Made by a program: the position numbers and the translations under genes. Positions 1 through 14,200 of a stretch of 64,000 bases of DNA are shown here, piece after piece; within the stretch, counting starts at the first letter, position 1; every line of letters begins with the position of its first letter. The stretch is from Apis mellifera. Its lineage: Eukaryota > Arthropoda > Insecta > Hymenoptera > Apidae. A model generated the notes under the pieces. That model made no database searches. It worked only from the letters and a program-made list of their open reading frames with translations, and was not told the origin of the DNA. The stretch lies in contig NC_037645.1 of the NCBI RefSeq assembly GCF_003254395.2, positions 1,684,722-1,748,721 of the forward strand. The letters run 5' to 3'.

Positions 1-2756
1 TCTTAATTATTTCTAAATTTATATTATATATTTTAGAAAAGTAGTTTTGTAAAAATTTTCCTATACAAATGTAAATTTCATTAATTAAATGAAAAATCAT
101 CAGTGATGGATTATATGAATTCTTATTATAAGAACAAACTGATGTATTTGTTCTTATAAATAAACAAACATTTCACTATAATTTAATATCGCTTAATCAA
201 CAAATTTTTTTCAAACAATAAATATATAAAATGTATTTTTTTTTTTTAAGAATTGCATGATTTGAATCAATCATTTAATTATTAAAATATGTATTAAAAT
301 ACTATTCAAATATTCTTTCATTTTGTTTCTAATGTTTTAATATGATCTCATTGTTAGTCGGTCTTGCACAATCAGGAATAGTCAATTTGACTATTTGATT
401 TGTTAATGATTCAACGTTCTATCCTATTGAAGGCACACGCAAATGTCGTCTTAATTCTTATCGACGTGCGTCGATCGCAAGAAGCAATCTGCGTTGTGTA
501 ATCAGACTTTAAGTTCTGCAATTGAACAACGCAAAATTAACATTTTTTTTAAAAATTAGATTATTTGATCGCGATAGAGTAAATTTTTTTCATATCATCA
601 AAACATTCACGATATTATGTAAATATAAATTGAATAACAGAAATGATTATATTTCTGATTATAGAAAATTTATTATAAAAGATTTTCAAAATAATTGGTA
701 TAGAAATCTATTTATAGATCTCTATTAATTTTTTATTTCTTTTTTCTTTTTTCAATCATGTTTATTGTTTGTTTATTGTTACTTATATTTTTTATAGTTT
801 AATTATTTTTTTACGTATCCATTTTTATTAATTTTAAAAAAAATCTTCCAATAGAACATTTAATAAAGGGAAAGCATTATTTCCAATCCGATTACTTTAT
901 TGAATCTTATCAAACTTCCAGCTTCTTCATGCAAGACCATGATAACGATGAAAAACAGGATGTCTTTGTATTCTTGTGTAAATAAAATATTAAAAAAAAA
1001 GAGAGAAACTATGATCTTCCAAAATTAAAATTTTCTAGAAAAAAAAACAACTTTTTCGTAAATTGTCTTTATAAAACGAAACACCCATCAATTTCATGGT
1101 GATAGTTTGTCGTTGATTCTTATTGGATTCTACGTATCCTTTCTCCACTTATTCTGCCTATTTATCTTACTATCTGTCTAATATACGTTCAACGTTTCAA
1201 TTTATTCTATAATAAAAACATTATTGAGAAATTTGCGAGATTTTATCGTAGGATCAAGGGATGATTGTTTCGTAAACATTAAGGATTCGATTTATGACAT
1301 TGTTTTCGAATTTAAAGTTTTTATCATGTTTTGAGCATTCACTTAAATTTTTAAAATCAAATTTTGTTACTAAATATCTACAATTTTTGTATTCTTTGAT
1401 TTTTCAAATTAAAAATAATTCATTTTCTATTTATTTCCCAATAATTTTAAATCTCTTCTCTTATTTTTCCTTTTAACGACTTTATTGATTAAAATTCTTT
1501 TAAATAACTAATAAATATATCTTTCTAAGAAGCAAAGTTTTGACAAAACGTATCTTCGAATATCTTCCCTCCTAAGATAACTCAAAATTTCTCTCGATTT
1601 CTAAAATTTTGCAATAACATGTCATTCGAAAGATATAAAATATACATTAAGTTTGTTGCACGAGATTGATTCTTAGAAGGAAAATATTCTCAATAACCAT
1701 TTTCCAATAACGTCTTTTATTTACACAATTTATTGGTATAACGAATTCAATAATATCCGTTTATGATTCTAATATCGAACATGATGTCATTTGATCTAAA
1801 AATATGTCGAATTAAAATCGATTAATCGTGTACACTGTTTTAGCGAACAATCGTTGAGGCGATCGGTGCAGAAACAAAGATTCGATGAGAATTGTACCAA
1901 GAGTCGATGAAGAGGATGGGACAAGATTAACAGGAAATTTCGAGAAAAAGGATTGAAATGGAAGAAGATCGTTCGATGAACTTTCAGCCAAGATTGAAAA
2001 AGTATTGATAGATTTTGTTTAAATCTATTAAATTTGTTTAGAAAACAAAGGTAAGGGATAGTAAAGAATAATTTAATCATTTATCAATCTTTTGTTTGTA
2101 AATTATTTTAAGAAAAAAATTTTTAAGATTCTAAATTTATAAACTCTTTTCCCAAATTCTCAAACGTTTAAAAGTTTACTTTTTTAATTTAGAAAAAGAA
2201 ATTCAAATAATTTTCAAATTTTTTAGATTCAATCCTCTTCAAGACTTCAATCATTTGAATCATTCAACTTTCGAATTTTATATTTTGAAATGACGTAACA
2301 AGATAAAAATTGTTTTTATTTATCGTGATGGAAGCAAGTGATGTGGGACGAGTGTGCTTAATATTCTTCACTAACTCCCATGATTAATTAGATTAATTAG
2401 AAACATAGGATGATCTCCTTAAGAAGAAAAATTAAACTGTTGTCAGCGATAATAGTTACCGGTGTTCCCTTCTTCGTTTTCAACACACTCGTTTGTCCAT
2501 TTAACCCTGTGATAATTGACACAATTGCCGGAATTATATCGCGTAACAAGCGTTTGAAAAAGGAGACACGAACGGGAAGATTATTAATTAGTTACTAACT
2601 AACGGACTAAACTGGATATAAAGATTCTTAAAACTTAAGAGTTTTATTTCTTGGAACTTCTATTTCGATTTTATTATTTAGATTAGCTTCAATTTCCAAC
2701 AGATCAGTTTCGTAGGTTTGCACGATTGCAAGAGAAACGATCGATTCATGGAAAAA

Positions 2757-2779
2757 AGGAAGGAAGGAAGGAAGGAAGG
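2757..2779. repeat. (GGAA)n microsatellite
   Basis: Five to six uninterrupted GGAA units lie in a locally purine-rich strand. It is a simple sequence repeat with no gene attached. Confidence 0.8.
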
Positions 2780-3743
2780 TGGAACAATATTCTTTTCGAC
2801 GTCACTAGTATACGCGAAAAGTTTCATAACGAGCATTTTCACAATTGTATTTATGGCACACGTGGCCATTGCCAATCGAGTGTTTCTCTCTCTCGATGTT
2901 TCTTCCGAAGCTCAGTCTACGTTGTGATTCCAAGATTGATTCATCGTGTGTTCTAATCTATTTTTCTTCGTGTTTCCCTTTCGATAAAAAAAATATGGCG
3001 GAGAGATGATATACCACTTTGTTTTCGCAACCACGTGGGATAAAGAAACACCACATTTTAAACACGCGTTTACATTTGACTTTCGATTCTTACTTATTTA
3101 GATTGTTGCATATGAATTTATAAATCTTGAAAATCATTTGAAGATAAGTGATTAAACGTAATATTTATTATATGTCAATTTAAAATTTGATACTTGGGTG
3201 AATATAATTTGAATGTCATTATTTTATTATAAATGAATTGTGTATTGCGATCAATTATAACATTAAATTCGAAATTTAAAATTCAATGTAAAGAATTATA
3301 AAAAAAAACTATTAATATTAATAGAATTTTTGAGAAGGAATACATTAGAGGAAAAAAAAATCTTTAATTGACAAATATAATCATAAAGAATAAAAAAAGG
3401 AATTATAATTAATGATCAATTTATTAAATTAAATCAATCAAATAAATTAATCATTAATTGATAAATTGAATTAATTAATTCAAATTTTGATTAATATTAT
3501 TTTCATTTCATTTGCAATAATCTAATATCATATGTAATATTGATTAATTTACCGATTGACTCGCAACAACTTTATTTGATTTTGAAATATGTTACAAAAA
3601 ACATTATTTTGAGCAACTTTTTTCTTTACATATAGTTGACGATCGACTTTAGTTTTTGAGTTATTTTCAAAAAATTTTTTTAAACTATAGAATTAACATT
3701 TGTAAAATGGCGATATACCATTTGTCATGGCAGTGGGTAAATA

Positions 3744-3932
3744 ATATAACGGGTGAACTTATAAGAAATTTACATTTTTATAAATTCGAATAGAATGATA
3801 CCACTGTTATTGTAATGTTGATTATCATAATTTTAAATATGATTTTCAAAGCATGTACTTTCCTTTGAATCATTTAAAATATTTAAATCTTAAATAAATC
3901 TTAAACAAGTACTACTAATTCACCCGTTATAT
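3744..3932. mobile_element. Short inverted-repeat element (MITE-like), about 189 bp
   Basis: The ends are perfect inverted copies of 14 bases: ATATAACGGGTGAA at 3744-3757 and its reverse complement at 3919-3932. The interior is AT-rich and non-coding. TA at both outer edges fits a TA target-site duplication, as in Tc1/mariner-derived MITEs, but that assignment is inference. No second copy was noticed in the window. Confidence 0.45.
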
Positions 3933-4290
3933 GTATAAACAGCCGATAAGTGGAATAATTGCAAGTTGATGTCGCACGTAGATTAAATATTCGATGTAAT
4001 AGTAAAAGTCCTTTGTAAAGTCGGTAAAGGAAACAAAAAAATCATTAATCATCGGTGAAGAGCTGAACTTATTCAAACTAGACGATTTATGTTGAAGAAA
4101 TATAATAGTTTTAAAACCGCCGGTGTTGATCTAACTTCGCATAGTTCACGGAGGGTTAAAGAAGAGGAAGAAAAAAAAAAGGAGAAGATATTTTTATTTT
4201 GAATTTTAATTTTGCTGTAAGGATATTTGGAGATATTTGAAAAACTTTATTATGGTTGGTATAGAGGATGAAATTAAATCAAGTAAGTAA

Positions 4291-4365
4291 ATTATTATTA
4301 TTATTATTATTAGTAGTAGTAGTAGTAGTAATAGTAATAGTAGTAGTATTATATTATATTATATT
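4291..4365. repeat. (ATT)n-(AGT)n compound microsatellite
   Basis: A run of ATT units turns into TAG/AGT units and then into ATATT units. It is a compound trinucleotide repeat in intergenic DNA. Confidence 0.85.
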
Positions 4366-7300
4366 AAATAATGATAAAATGATTTGGTGGTTATTATTAT
4401 TATTAATGATTAATAATAATAATAAATAAAATTATAAATTTTTATTTTAATTATTGAATTATTAATTTTGTTTTTTTTTTGAAGATTTTCTCTTGTTTTT
4501 TGTTATATTAAAAAAATAAATTATATTATTTTGTAAAAATTTTTTAGATTACAGTTATAATTTTTTGTCATCAATAAATATAAAAAAAAAATTAATGTAG
4601 ATTTTTTTCTAATATAAAGAATTTAAATGATTTTCTGATTATATTAATTAAAAAGAAATTTTTTATTCAAATTTTATAATATATATCTTCTTTAAATTTG
4701 ATGATCAATTTATTTTCTTAAAAAAATGATTATGATCATATGTTATAAAAAAATATAGTAATTAAATTAAAAATTAATAAAATAATATAATAATAGAATA
4801 AATTATATATAAATTATGTCTTATAAAAGTAATTCACTTTATGCAATCTTTTAATTTTCAAACTTGTTATTTAAAAATCAATACTTGATATTAGAATTAA
4901 ATTGCTATAAGATAAATATTGTAAAATAAGTATTTAAATATTTTAAATCATTATATCATTTGTCGTATTTTATAATTTTTAATTCAAAAAAATTTATTAC
5001 TTTTTATATTATGATATATTTAAAAAAAAAACAAAAAGAATTAAAATAATAGATAAAAATAAAAAAATATTGTTATTTTTTACTAATAAATATTATTACA
5101 AATTAGACAGAAAATAAAAAAATAATTATCTATTAATAACAAAACAAGAATTTTTTATTTTGATCTTATAAAATACAAATTCAAAAACGCTGAACTAAAA
5201 TTATCTAAATTGTCTTTTACTATTCATTATTGTCGTTAATTTATCTTTGTAATAAGTTGTTTCAAATGTTCATCATTTTTTTTTTGAAGGATATATTAAA
5301 ACAAGCACGTGTATGAATACAAATAAAAATAAAAAAGTTATAATTTAATAATAATAATATAAAAAGATTTAAAAAATGAAAAACTTAAAAAACAATAATA
5401 AATGAATATTGAATTTTTTACGGAAACATATTTATATATTTTAATAAATAAAATATGTATCATATACAGAAAGATGTACTAAATGTAAATAACAATGATA
5501 ATATGTTGTTTATACGTATATGTGACTGAAATAAAAGAAATAAATAAGATAAAGATAAATTAATAATATATAAATATAATATATCAAAGGAGAAAAAATT
5601 TAAATAAAAAAAATTATCTATCATTAAATTGAATTCAAATAACATTGATATAAAGATTTGTTTCAAATGTAATAAATCTCTATTGGAGAATTCCATTCCA
5701 ATTCATTAAAAACAATATTATAAAAGAAAAAATAAAAAACAATTTTCTATAAAAATTGAATTTTATTTATTAACAATTTAACAACAATTTAATGTGAATT
5801 AAATAAAAATAATATAAATATATAATTATATAAAATATATATTTTTAATTTATTAAAAAAAACTTTTTTTTTTACTAAACAAAATTAAATATTTTATTTA
5901 TAAATATATAGATAATTACAATTTACTTTAGTTTTTAAAAAAAAATCAATATTATGAAAAAAATTATTGCTAATTTTTTATTGCTAGTTAAAAATTAAAA
6001 TAAAAATTAAATAAAATAAATAATTTAAAATTAAATAAATTAAATTAAATTAAATAAAATAAAACACATTCCTACAAATATAAAGTTTTTTTAAAAATTT
6101 TGAAAATTTATTTAATAAAAATTTCATTTTAAAATGACAATTATGCTATAAATGAATCAGCCTAATCAGAGGCTATACTACCTAATAGCGCTACATGCAT
6201 GAATTATTAGCAAGCAGCATTTTTATCGTCAAATAAATGCGTTATCGAGTGATATAATAATGCAGCACGCCAATAACAATTCGCAAATAAACTAGAATTA
6301 ACAGACTCAAACCGATATAATTTATCAATTCCGTTTACCATTTTCCGTTTCTACGTTGCACTAAACGATATTCTTCATCTAACATTAAATCAAGAAAAAA
6401 AGGAAAAAATTTTGAATTTTATTTTTTTCTTATATTGGTTAAAAAAAGAAAAATATAAGTTACAGATATGAATTTAGTATAGAAACAAAAAATACCTGTC
6501 GATAACTATAAAAGATGAAATATTGCCATAGGCAAGATATAATATGATGTAGGATAGTTAAAGTTGTTAAAAACATAAATTAGTTCAAAACATAAATTAT
6601 AGTCGCTTTTGATTTTTCAAACATTTTGTTTATCAATTTTTATTGCCATTGGTTCATGAGTCACTATAAGAACTTATATCGCATTATGTAATTTTATAAT
6701 ATTTAGTTTCAATTTGTATTCTATATTTTATATAAAGGCGATAATATTAAATATTATTTTTATATCATATAAGATATAGAATGCGATAAAGAATCATTTT
6801 TGATTCAGATGAAATTATCATTTATGATACAAAAATATTAATTGAAAATATATATGAAATATTATATTATATTTAACAATTCTTCGTTTATCCCATTTTC
6901 ATATCATCAAATTATAAAATTGATTCTATTTCTTATTTATTACATATCAAAAATATCAAATTTATCATTATTTTTGAATTAATTTCAAACTAATCCAGAG
7001 ATTATAAATCGAAAAAAGAAAAAAAAGATAATGATCAATTTCTGATAATCTCAGGATAAATTGCCACGAATTAAAATTTTTATATCAATTGAAAAATTTC
7101 CAAGAAAAAATTAAAGGATTTAAATAATTTGAAAACAAACATTAGATAAAAAGTATAAGATATATAAAATATTGAAATATTAAATTTCAAATAATTCAAT
7201 TAATTTCTTTGTTGCTCGATATAAGTATACAAGAAAATATTCATTGAAGATGTGGTATCGTTGTGTTCTTGACACCGTTTCGATTTAACATGCTGACACA

Positions 7301-7984
7301 CGTGCTAAAATAATCAGCCACGACATGAACATCGTCACTACTTTGTTTTGGTTGTTTGATGAAAATTGTGATGAAAATCGACGTCATATGTCGAATTTTT
7401 AGACATTTTAGATTATGTTTAACAGTGTTTTATAAACATTTTAATCTTTTTGAGATGAATTTTTCTTTTGTCAGTGAAGATAATAAAAAATGTAATTAAT
7501 TGATTAAAAATAAGTTAAATTTAATTTCCAAAATAAAATGAATAATTTCAATTTTAATAAAATATGTTTTAATAAGTCTTTTATCAGAAAATAAGTATAA
7601 AAAAAATTATAATGATATTAAAATCCGTATAAAATTATTTTGAGATATAATCTTATTAATTTCAAAAGAATTAAAAACATCTGTTAAATACTTTGCATTA
7701 CAATTAATTGTAATTCAAATAAAAATAACTGTTTATAAGACACATTTAATTTGAATTTCTATTAAATGTTATGTATACGATATTGAGATACAGTGGAACA
7801 TGACTCTCGGAGGTAATTCAGATAATAGAACTCAACTGAAGTTTAGATAATCGAGCACAATGTATTTTCTTCATATAAATGTAGTCATATAAACACAATT
7901 TTAGCATATTTTTAAGATGTTCAAGTTAAATTGAAGTTTTTAATTCAATTTAATTAAAATACATTTTTTGAGTATTGATGAAAA

Positions 7985-8420
7985 ATTTTGTCTTAGTATT
8001 TGATTATTTTAATATTTTCAAAATTTGAATATAATAATATTTCGATATTTAAATATTTTATATTTTATAAATCTTAACAAATTAAATATTAGAATACTTA
8101 TTATTAGTATATTTTAACATTTAAAAGCATAAAAATTCGAGTATTTTAACATTTAAATATTTCAACATTCGTTTAATATGTTAATATCTTAACTTCGAAA
8201 ATATTTCAAACATAACCTATTTAAATACTTATTATCATTTAATATTAAATTATTTTACACTAGAATACTTTGAAACTTAAATGCTTTGCATCTGAATATA
8301 TATCTATTCAAATATTTTAATATAAATATCTTGAAATGTTTTATATTTAAATTATATTTATATTTGCATTTGAATATTTAAACACTAAAAAGATTTAACA
8401 TTCAAAAACTTCACACAAGC
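7985..8420. repeat. Degenerate AT minisatellite-like tract
   Basis: Variants of a TATTTTAACATTTAAA core recur through this stretch. Two exact 16-base copies lie 33 bases apart at 8109-8124 and 8142-8157, with diverged versions on both sides. No coding potential was seen. Confidence 0.45.
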
Positions 8421-11015
8421 CACGATATTCAAGTGTGTAAATTGTATAAGAAAGTCTAAAATATACCTAATAAAATGTCCCTAGTTATTGAGAAATATTT
8501 ATATTATGTTAATTATATAATTATAAAAATTATTCTAAAAAAAAAAATCCTTATATTAAAAAAGGTATTATCACACAATAAATCAGAAAAGTTCTGAATT
8601 GTCAAAAAATAATTAAGAAATATATGATTGTAATGTACAATTGAATTATCATTTAGTAAATTATGATTTATGAAAAATTCGAATTTCAACTCGAAATCAA
8701 TATATATCTGTATTTATCAGTCTAATTATCATTATCAAAATCGATAAAATTATAGTGACAAATTTGAAGTGGATTTCTCTTAATTAGTGTAATTTATATT
8801 ACGTGTATCTAAAATGAATGTCTTTCATAACGCATCTAAAATAAAATTTTTAAAACAGGTAAAATTATCATTTATTTATTAGATAATAAACATAATTATT
8901 ATTTTATTTCTTCTCTCATTTATTATTCCATCGATGATTAATCGTGATAAATATGATTTATTATTTGCGATTACAAGTAGTTTTTTCTTTTTAAAAACAC
9001 TTCAGTAAAAGATAATTTTTATTTTATTTTAGGTTAGATAAATTGGTTATGTTCAAAAATTGTTAGATTCGATAAACTTTGAATTTTTTTTACATATAAT
9101 ATATAAATTTTTTCTTTTATACTATATTATATATTCTAATAGAAAAAATTTTTTTCAATAATTTTTAAAAAATTAATTATTATTTTATTGGATTATATAA
9201 TTACGTAAAATATAATTCTTTTAAATGATGTAATTCTTTAAAATGATATAGTGGAATTATTTAATTAATATTTTTTAAAAAGAAGCTATGTTAAAGTATA
9301 TATCTTTTTGTATATGTTTATAATATTTTTGATTGAAGAAAGATACAAAGTTAATGTAAAAGAAATAAAAGACAAAGAAATATGATTGTGTGTCGAGTAT
9401 GTTCTATCTTAGAATTTTCCAATGTTATAAAATAGGAAAATTTACAATCTAATGCATAGAGTTCCATTATGCATTCCGTTATATTTTTTTTTTTTTTTTT
9501 TACGAATGAACTGGCATCGAACAGGTTTTCTATCCCTTATTCTTTTTTTTGTTCGACAGTTATAAACGGATATCAATAACACATTATAAGAACGTGTTGA
9601 ATACATTTTCTTTACAATAGAAAATATAAATTCAATTCAATAGAAAATCAATTATCCAAATAAATCAGAAAAACTAATTATTTTTGATAAGTTTTTCGAA
9701 TAATTAATAAGGAAAAACTAAATTTGTGAATATATCATGAGAAATGATTTGAAATTAAACAATTTTTAAGTATAAATATTTATTAAAAAAATATTTACTT
9801 CATAAAAGAAATTATTTTATAAAAACAATTAATTGTTTTTAAATATTACATTATCTTTTAAATCGAAGTCATCATTTTTTTTATTTGTTAATAAAGAAAA
9901 ATTTTCATTTTAATTAAAGAATTGAAAAACAGAAAAAAGATTTTAAAAAAGTTAGTATAATGAAATTGAAATGTTCATTACTGTTTTCAACAACTTTTCC
10001 AATCTTCAATCAACCAGATTAGTTTATCTTAATTATTGTGTCCAATGCGCTTAAACTAAATTTCCATTATCTATGCAATTAATTATAAATAGCTTATCTA
10101 ATTTTAAATAAATTATAATATAATTAAAAAAAAATAAAAAATTTTTTTCAGGTTTATAAAATTTGTTACAAAAATGTTATTTTTTTTTTATTTTAAACAT
10201 TATTTTTATATTTTAAACATTTTAAATATCTTGGAATGTTTATTGGATATTAAAGGTTCATATCGAATATTAAAATTAATATTTTTATTTATTAATTATG
10301 CAATATTAAAATATAACAAAATATTTATTTTGTTTCATCATTTAAAATTTGTTTCAAAAAATTATGATAACTATTTCTAATAAAAATATTTAATTAAAAG
10401 ACAATAAATATTTATTTATATCATTTTTTGATTAATATTTGTCAAAATTCTTCATATTTAAAAAGAGATCTCATCTCTAATAAAATTTATATTACAAATT
10501 CAAATTTCAAGATTTTTCAAATCTCAAAAAATTTTGTTCAAATTCAAATATAGGATTATAATATTCAAATCTTATTTTTTTTCAAAGAAATCAATTAACA
10601 AATTAACAAAATCAAATAAATATATTATTTTATTCATTACATTATATTAAAGATTTTTTTTCTGTATAAATGGATCTATTTTATTCTCTGTTAAAATAAT
10701 TTTTTCTCTACATAATGTAATTATTTCCCAAATAATAAAGTTTCCTATATAGTTTGATGAATTAATATTTATATTCAGTTGGTAGAAAAAATCGAAATAT
10801 ATAATTTATCTTATCTTAGATCGATATCGTTATCTTAGAATTAATAAAATGTTGCACACACATAGGGTTCTCTAAATAAAATTTCATTCCATTAAAAAAG
10901 TTCAAGTATAAAAAAAATATATATGTTTCATCTATTATATTTGCTAACAATAGATAAGAAGCACGCGAAGCTTAAGGCCACAGATAACCAAGAATCTATG
11001 CCTATACCTTAAGCC

Positions 11016-11112
11016 TATAAAGCCAGGGGGAATATTGTTGGTAGCAGTTTAGGGGGGCAACTGTGATCGGTCGCAGTCGGTCACAGTCGGACTCGGTCGG
11101 TCGCAGTCATTC
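11016..11112 (+). promoter_or_regulatory. Core promoter and leader of SV2-like gene 1
   Basis: A TATAAAG box at 11016-11022 lies about 30 bases upstream of an initiator-like AGCAGTT at 11044-11050, the usual spacing. The strand immediately downstream is strikingly GC-rich for this window. It carries a cluster of GGTCG/CAGTC units (about 11067-11110), some resembling the downstream promoter element consensus. The resulting leader would be about 190 bases long. Box, spacing and repeats are seen directly; transcription start is inferred. Confidence 0.55.
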
Positions 11113-11233
11113 GACTGATCTCGTAGCGAATGAGACTCAACGCGACTAGCCGTTGTTCAGTAAAGCAAAGCCGCTCTATTATACACCAACAAGATCAGAC
11201 GGCACTGCGATGCTTTAGTTGCGCGCGCCTACA

Positions 11234-14200
11234 ATGTCGGGTGATATCGCTCGATTCGAGAGCGATCCGGCTGCTTCGAAGCCGCTAATCTCGGATGTTG
11301 TCTCTACGTTCCAAGGTAACCCTTCTATTTCGTGTGTCGATAATTTTTCTATATTCAATTTGTTTTTCTTTTTATCTCTCTTTTTTCTTAATATTATTAA
11401 TTGCACATGTGAAATTTATGATAAAGTGAGTATTTAGCTATGTTCACGTGTATACAAAAAGTGTATATTCAAATTATAAATTATTAGCGTTTTGCTTGTA
11501 AGCGGTGAAAAATAGATGATATCTAAATTTTTATATTTTTTATAAATGAAATAAATATAGGCTAGATGGATTATTTACGTTTTCGTCGTGAATTTTGCAT
11601 AATATAATATCATGAAATGATGTCTACATATCTCGAAATTTAAACGAGAAATAAAAATCAAAAAATGAGGGATGTATATAATTTCTATAAACAAAAGAGC
11701 ATGTTCTGACACACATGTTCAAAAAATTAAGCAGCAATTAAAAATTCTATTGTGAGTTCTCGACATTTGATATTATTTTTTGCTAATAGATTTTTCTGTT
11801 ATTCTTTCTTTACCTTCATTAAATTTTAAGAGATTGTGAAAAATGTCATATCATTTATGATTGACTTGTTAATTTAAAGATAATAATATTTCATTAACTA
11901 CAAATAAAATTGTATTTAATTCAAAGATATATTTCTAAGAATATTTTTTTTATTAAATGTGATATAAATATTTGATATAAACTTCTCAAAAAGGTGAGTC
12001 AATAAAATATTTTTTATTTATTTTTAGATTATTTTTTTTCTTATTTCTTATTTTTCAAATGATTAATTCCATCAAAAAAACCGAAGCATCTATAATACAT
12101 TCTAAAATATTCATTAATATTTTAACTAAATAATATTATAAATGAATATTATTTATAAATTATAATTCTTAAAAAATAGAAGTTTGATCATTTGTGTGGA
12201 TCACGTGTTGTTAATATGTCGAAATATTAAATAAATAAAATAAATAAAATATTTGATGATTATTATTGAAACTTGTTGGCTTAAATTTAATCTAAATATA
12301 ATCTAAAATTGAATTAATCTCAAAGCTCATAAAATAGTGAACAATTCGAATTTAATTCAAGTTTAATTTTAATCGAATTACATTTAATCCAAAATTATAT
12401 GTAGAATCAAAACAAATGATACCTATTGTGATATCAGTTATCTTGTTTAAATTTAATTCAAAATCACTCTTTACGTCATATTTAAATAATTATCATATAA
12501 TTAAATTTAAAAACATTTTAATATATCTTAATATATCATAAAATTAAAATTAAATTTTTAAAAGTTTTATTTAAAATTTAATATAAGAAGCAAAAAAAAA
12601 AAATAATCTAATAATTAAATTCAATCCAATAGATATAAATTAAATTTTAATTTAATTTTAATCGTATCTATTTAATTTGAATTAAATCAAATATAAATTT
12701 GAACAAAAGAAAACAATCATAAGTGTCAGATGATGATTCAAAGGTAATAAAGAAGATATATGTTCAAGACAAAGAAATGCTTCGAGACGGTGCAAACTGA
12801 TGTAAATAACAAGTATTGCACACTGACGTGAGTTGAACGATTTGTAGAAAAGAGAAGAGCCTTCAGAGAGATATAAGGTTCATTTGCTTTTGTTTTTGAC
12901 AGATGGTCGGGACGTTGCTTCTTATTCGAAGAATATTTTTATTCTTGGACTTGATGAGCACTGTAGTGGAATCTAACTTTCACATCAGCCTGTACCGTTT
13001 CTCTTTGCCTCTTTCTTTTTTCTTTCTGCTTCTCTCTGTTTCTCTTTTTATGAGTAATCATATTATTTTCTTGTATTTGCAGGCACCAAGCAAACAGCGG
13101 AAAGCGTGGTTCAAGATGCCGTTGACCAAACAGGTAGTTCTTTCCTTTGTGATGTTGAAGAAGAAAAATTAGCGAAAAGAAATTAATTAAAAATGTTTCT
13201 ATTAATTTCACATTGAAATATATTATTTTTTAACATTATATTTTCAATATTGATAAAAATATTTGCAAAATATTGAGATAGTATGATTTTATTTTTCTTT
13301 TCAATATAATTTCTTAGTTTTCATAAAAATAGATTTTCAATTTTGACAAATAAGAAATAAGATGTATATTAAAATATATTGGATTAATTAATTTACATTT
13401 TTATCTAATTAAATTATTGTTTTGAATTATTTTGAAAAATAATATGAATGAAATCTTGAAAAATGAGAAATCTGATTTAAATTGAAGAGGAATAGCAATA
13501 AATTGAATTAATAAATGCTTTTTATTAATTTATTAATAAAAATATTTATTAATTTCATTTTCTTCAATTTGATTTTTTCACTTTTTATTTGCACAAAAAA
13601 TCACTTATATAAAAGAATATCTGCATCGATTCTTGGCATCTATTCACAGGATTTGGCAAGTTTAACCTTAAGGTTATGGCCGTCTGCAGTATGATCTTTA
13701 TGAACGTGGCTTTCAGTATAACAAGCATCGGTTTCATATTACCATCAGCGGCATGCGACTTCAGAATGACCACAATGGACAAGGGACGTCTGAGTGCCGC
13801 CCCCATGTTAGGTAACACTCGAATAATCAACACTGTAATCAATATTTCTTCCGGCATATGAATTCATTAATTGGTTTCATTTTCATCAAAAAATAATTAT
13901 TTTCGATCATTATTGATACTTTTTCTTATTTGAGAAAATATCTTTTGAAATTTTTTTTTAATTGTCATTTTATATTTATTTTATAATCATAATTTTCTAA
14001 TATTTTTTTTCCATTGTTTAAAAAAAAAAAAGAATTTTAAAGAGAAGTACCATTTTTAAAAATAAATTTCAATATTTCGTTTCATATAAAATTTTTTAAA
14101 TATTTGTTTAATTTTTCTATTAAACATATAGAAAATTTGTGCATATTGCGTTCGTCTTATTTTAAAATTATAATTTTTTGCATGCCTTTCTGCAATTCTC

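Larger units (their letters stand above)
1..10960. other. AT-rich intergenic region, no gene supported
   Basis: No open frame here shows a recognisable family or coding-like composition next to consensus splice sites. The stretch is dominated by A/T runs and short degenerate repeats. Less AT-rich patches occur near 410-500, 2330-3060, 6140-6370 and 7240-7400. They carry short motifs such as CACGTG near 7300 and GACGTCAT near 7381, so they could be regulatory DNA or distal exons of a gene outside the window. Short open frames near 2410-2598 and 2718-2956 were not recognised and are probably chance. Confidence 0.6.

Noticed and set aside
2410..2956. Short frames of 60-76 codons on both strands
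   Set aside because: No family, no flanking splice structure, and the reading is partly driven by a GGAA repeat.
12903..13211. Frames of about 90 codons on both strands in intron 1 of SV2-like gene 1
   Set aside because: Low-complexity pyrimidine tract before the exon 2 acceptor and a shadow of exon 2.
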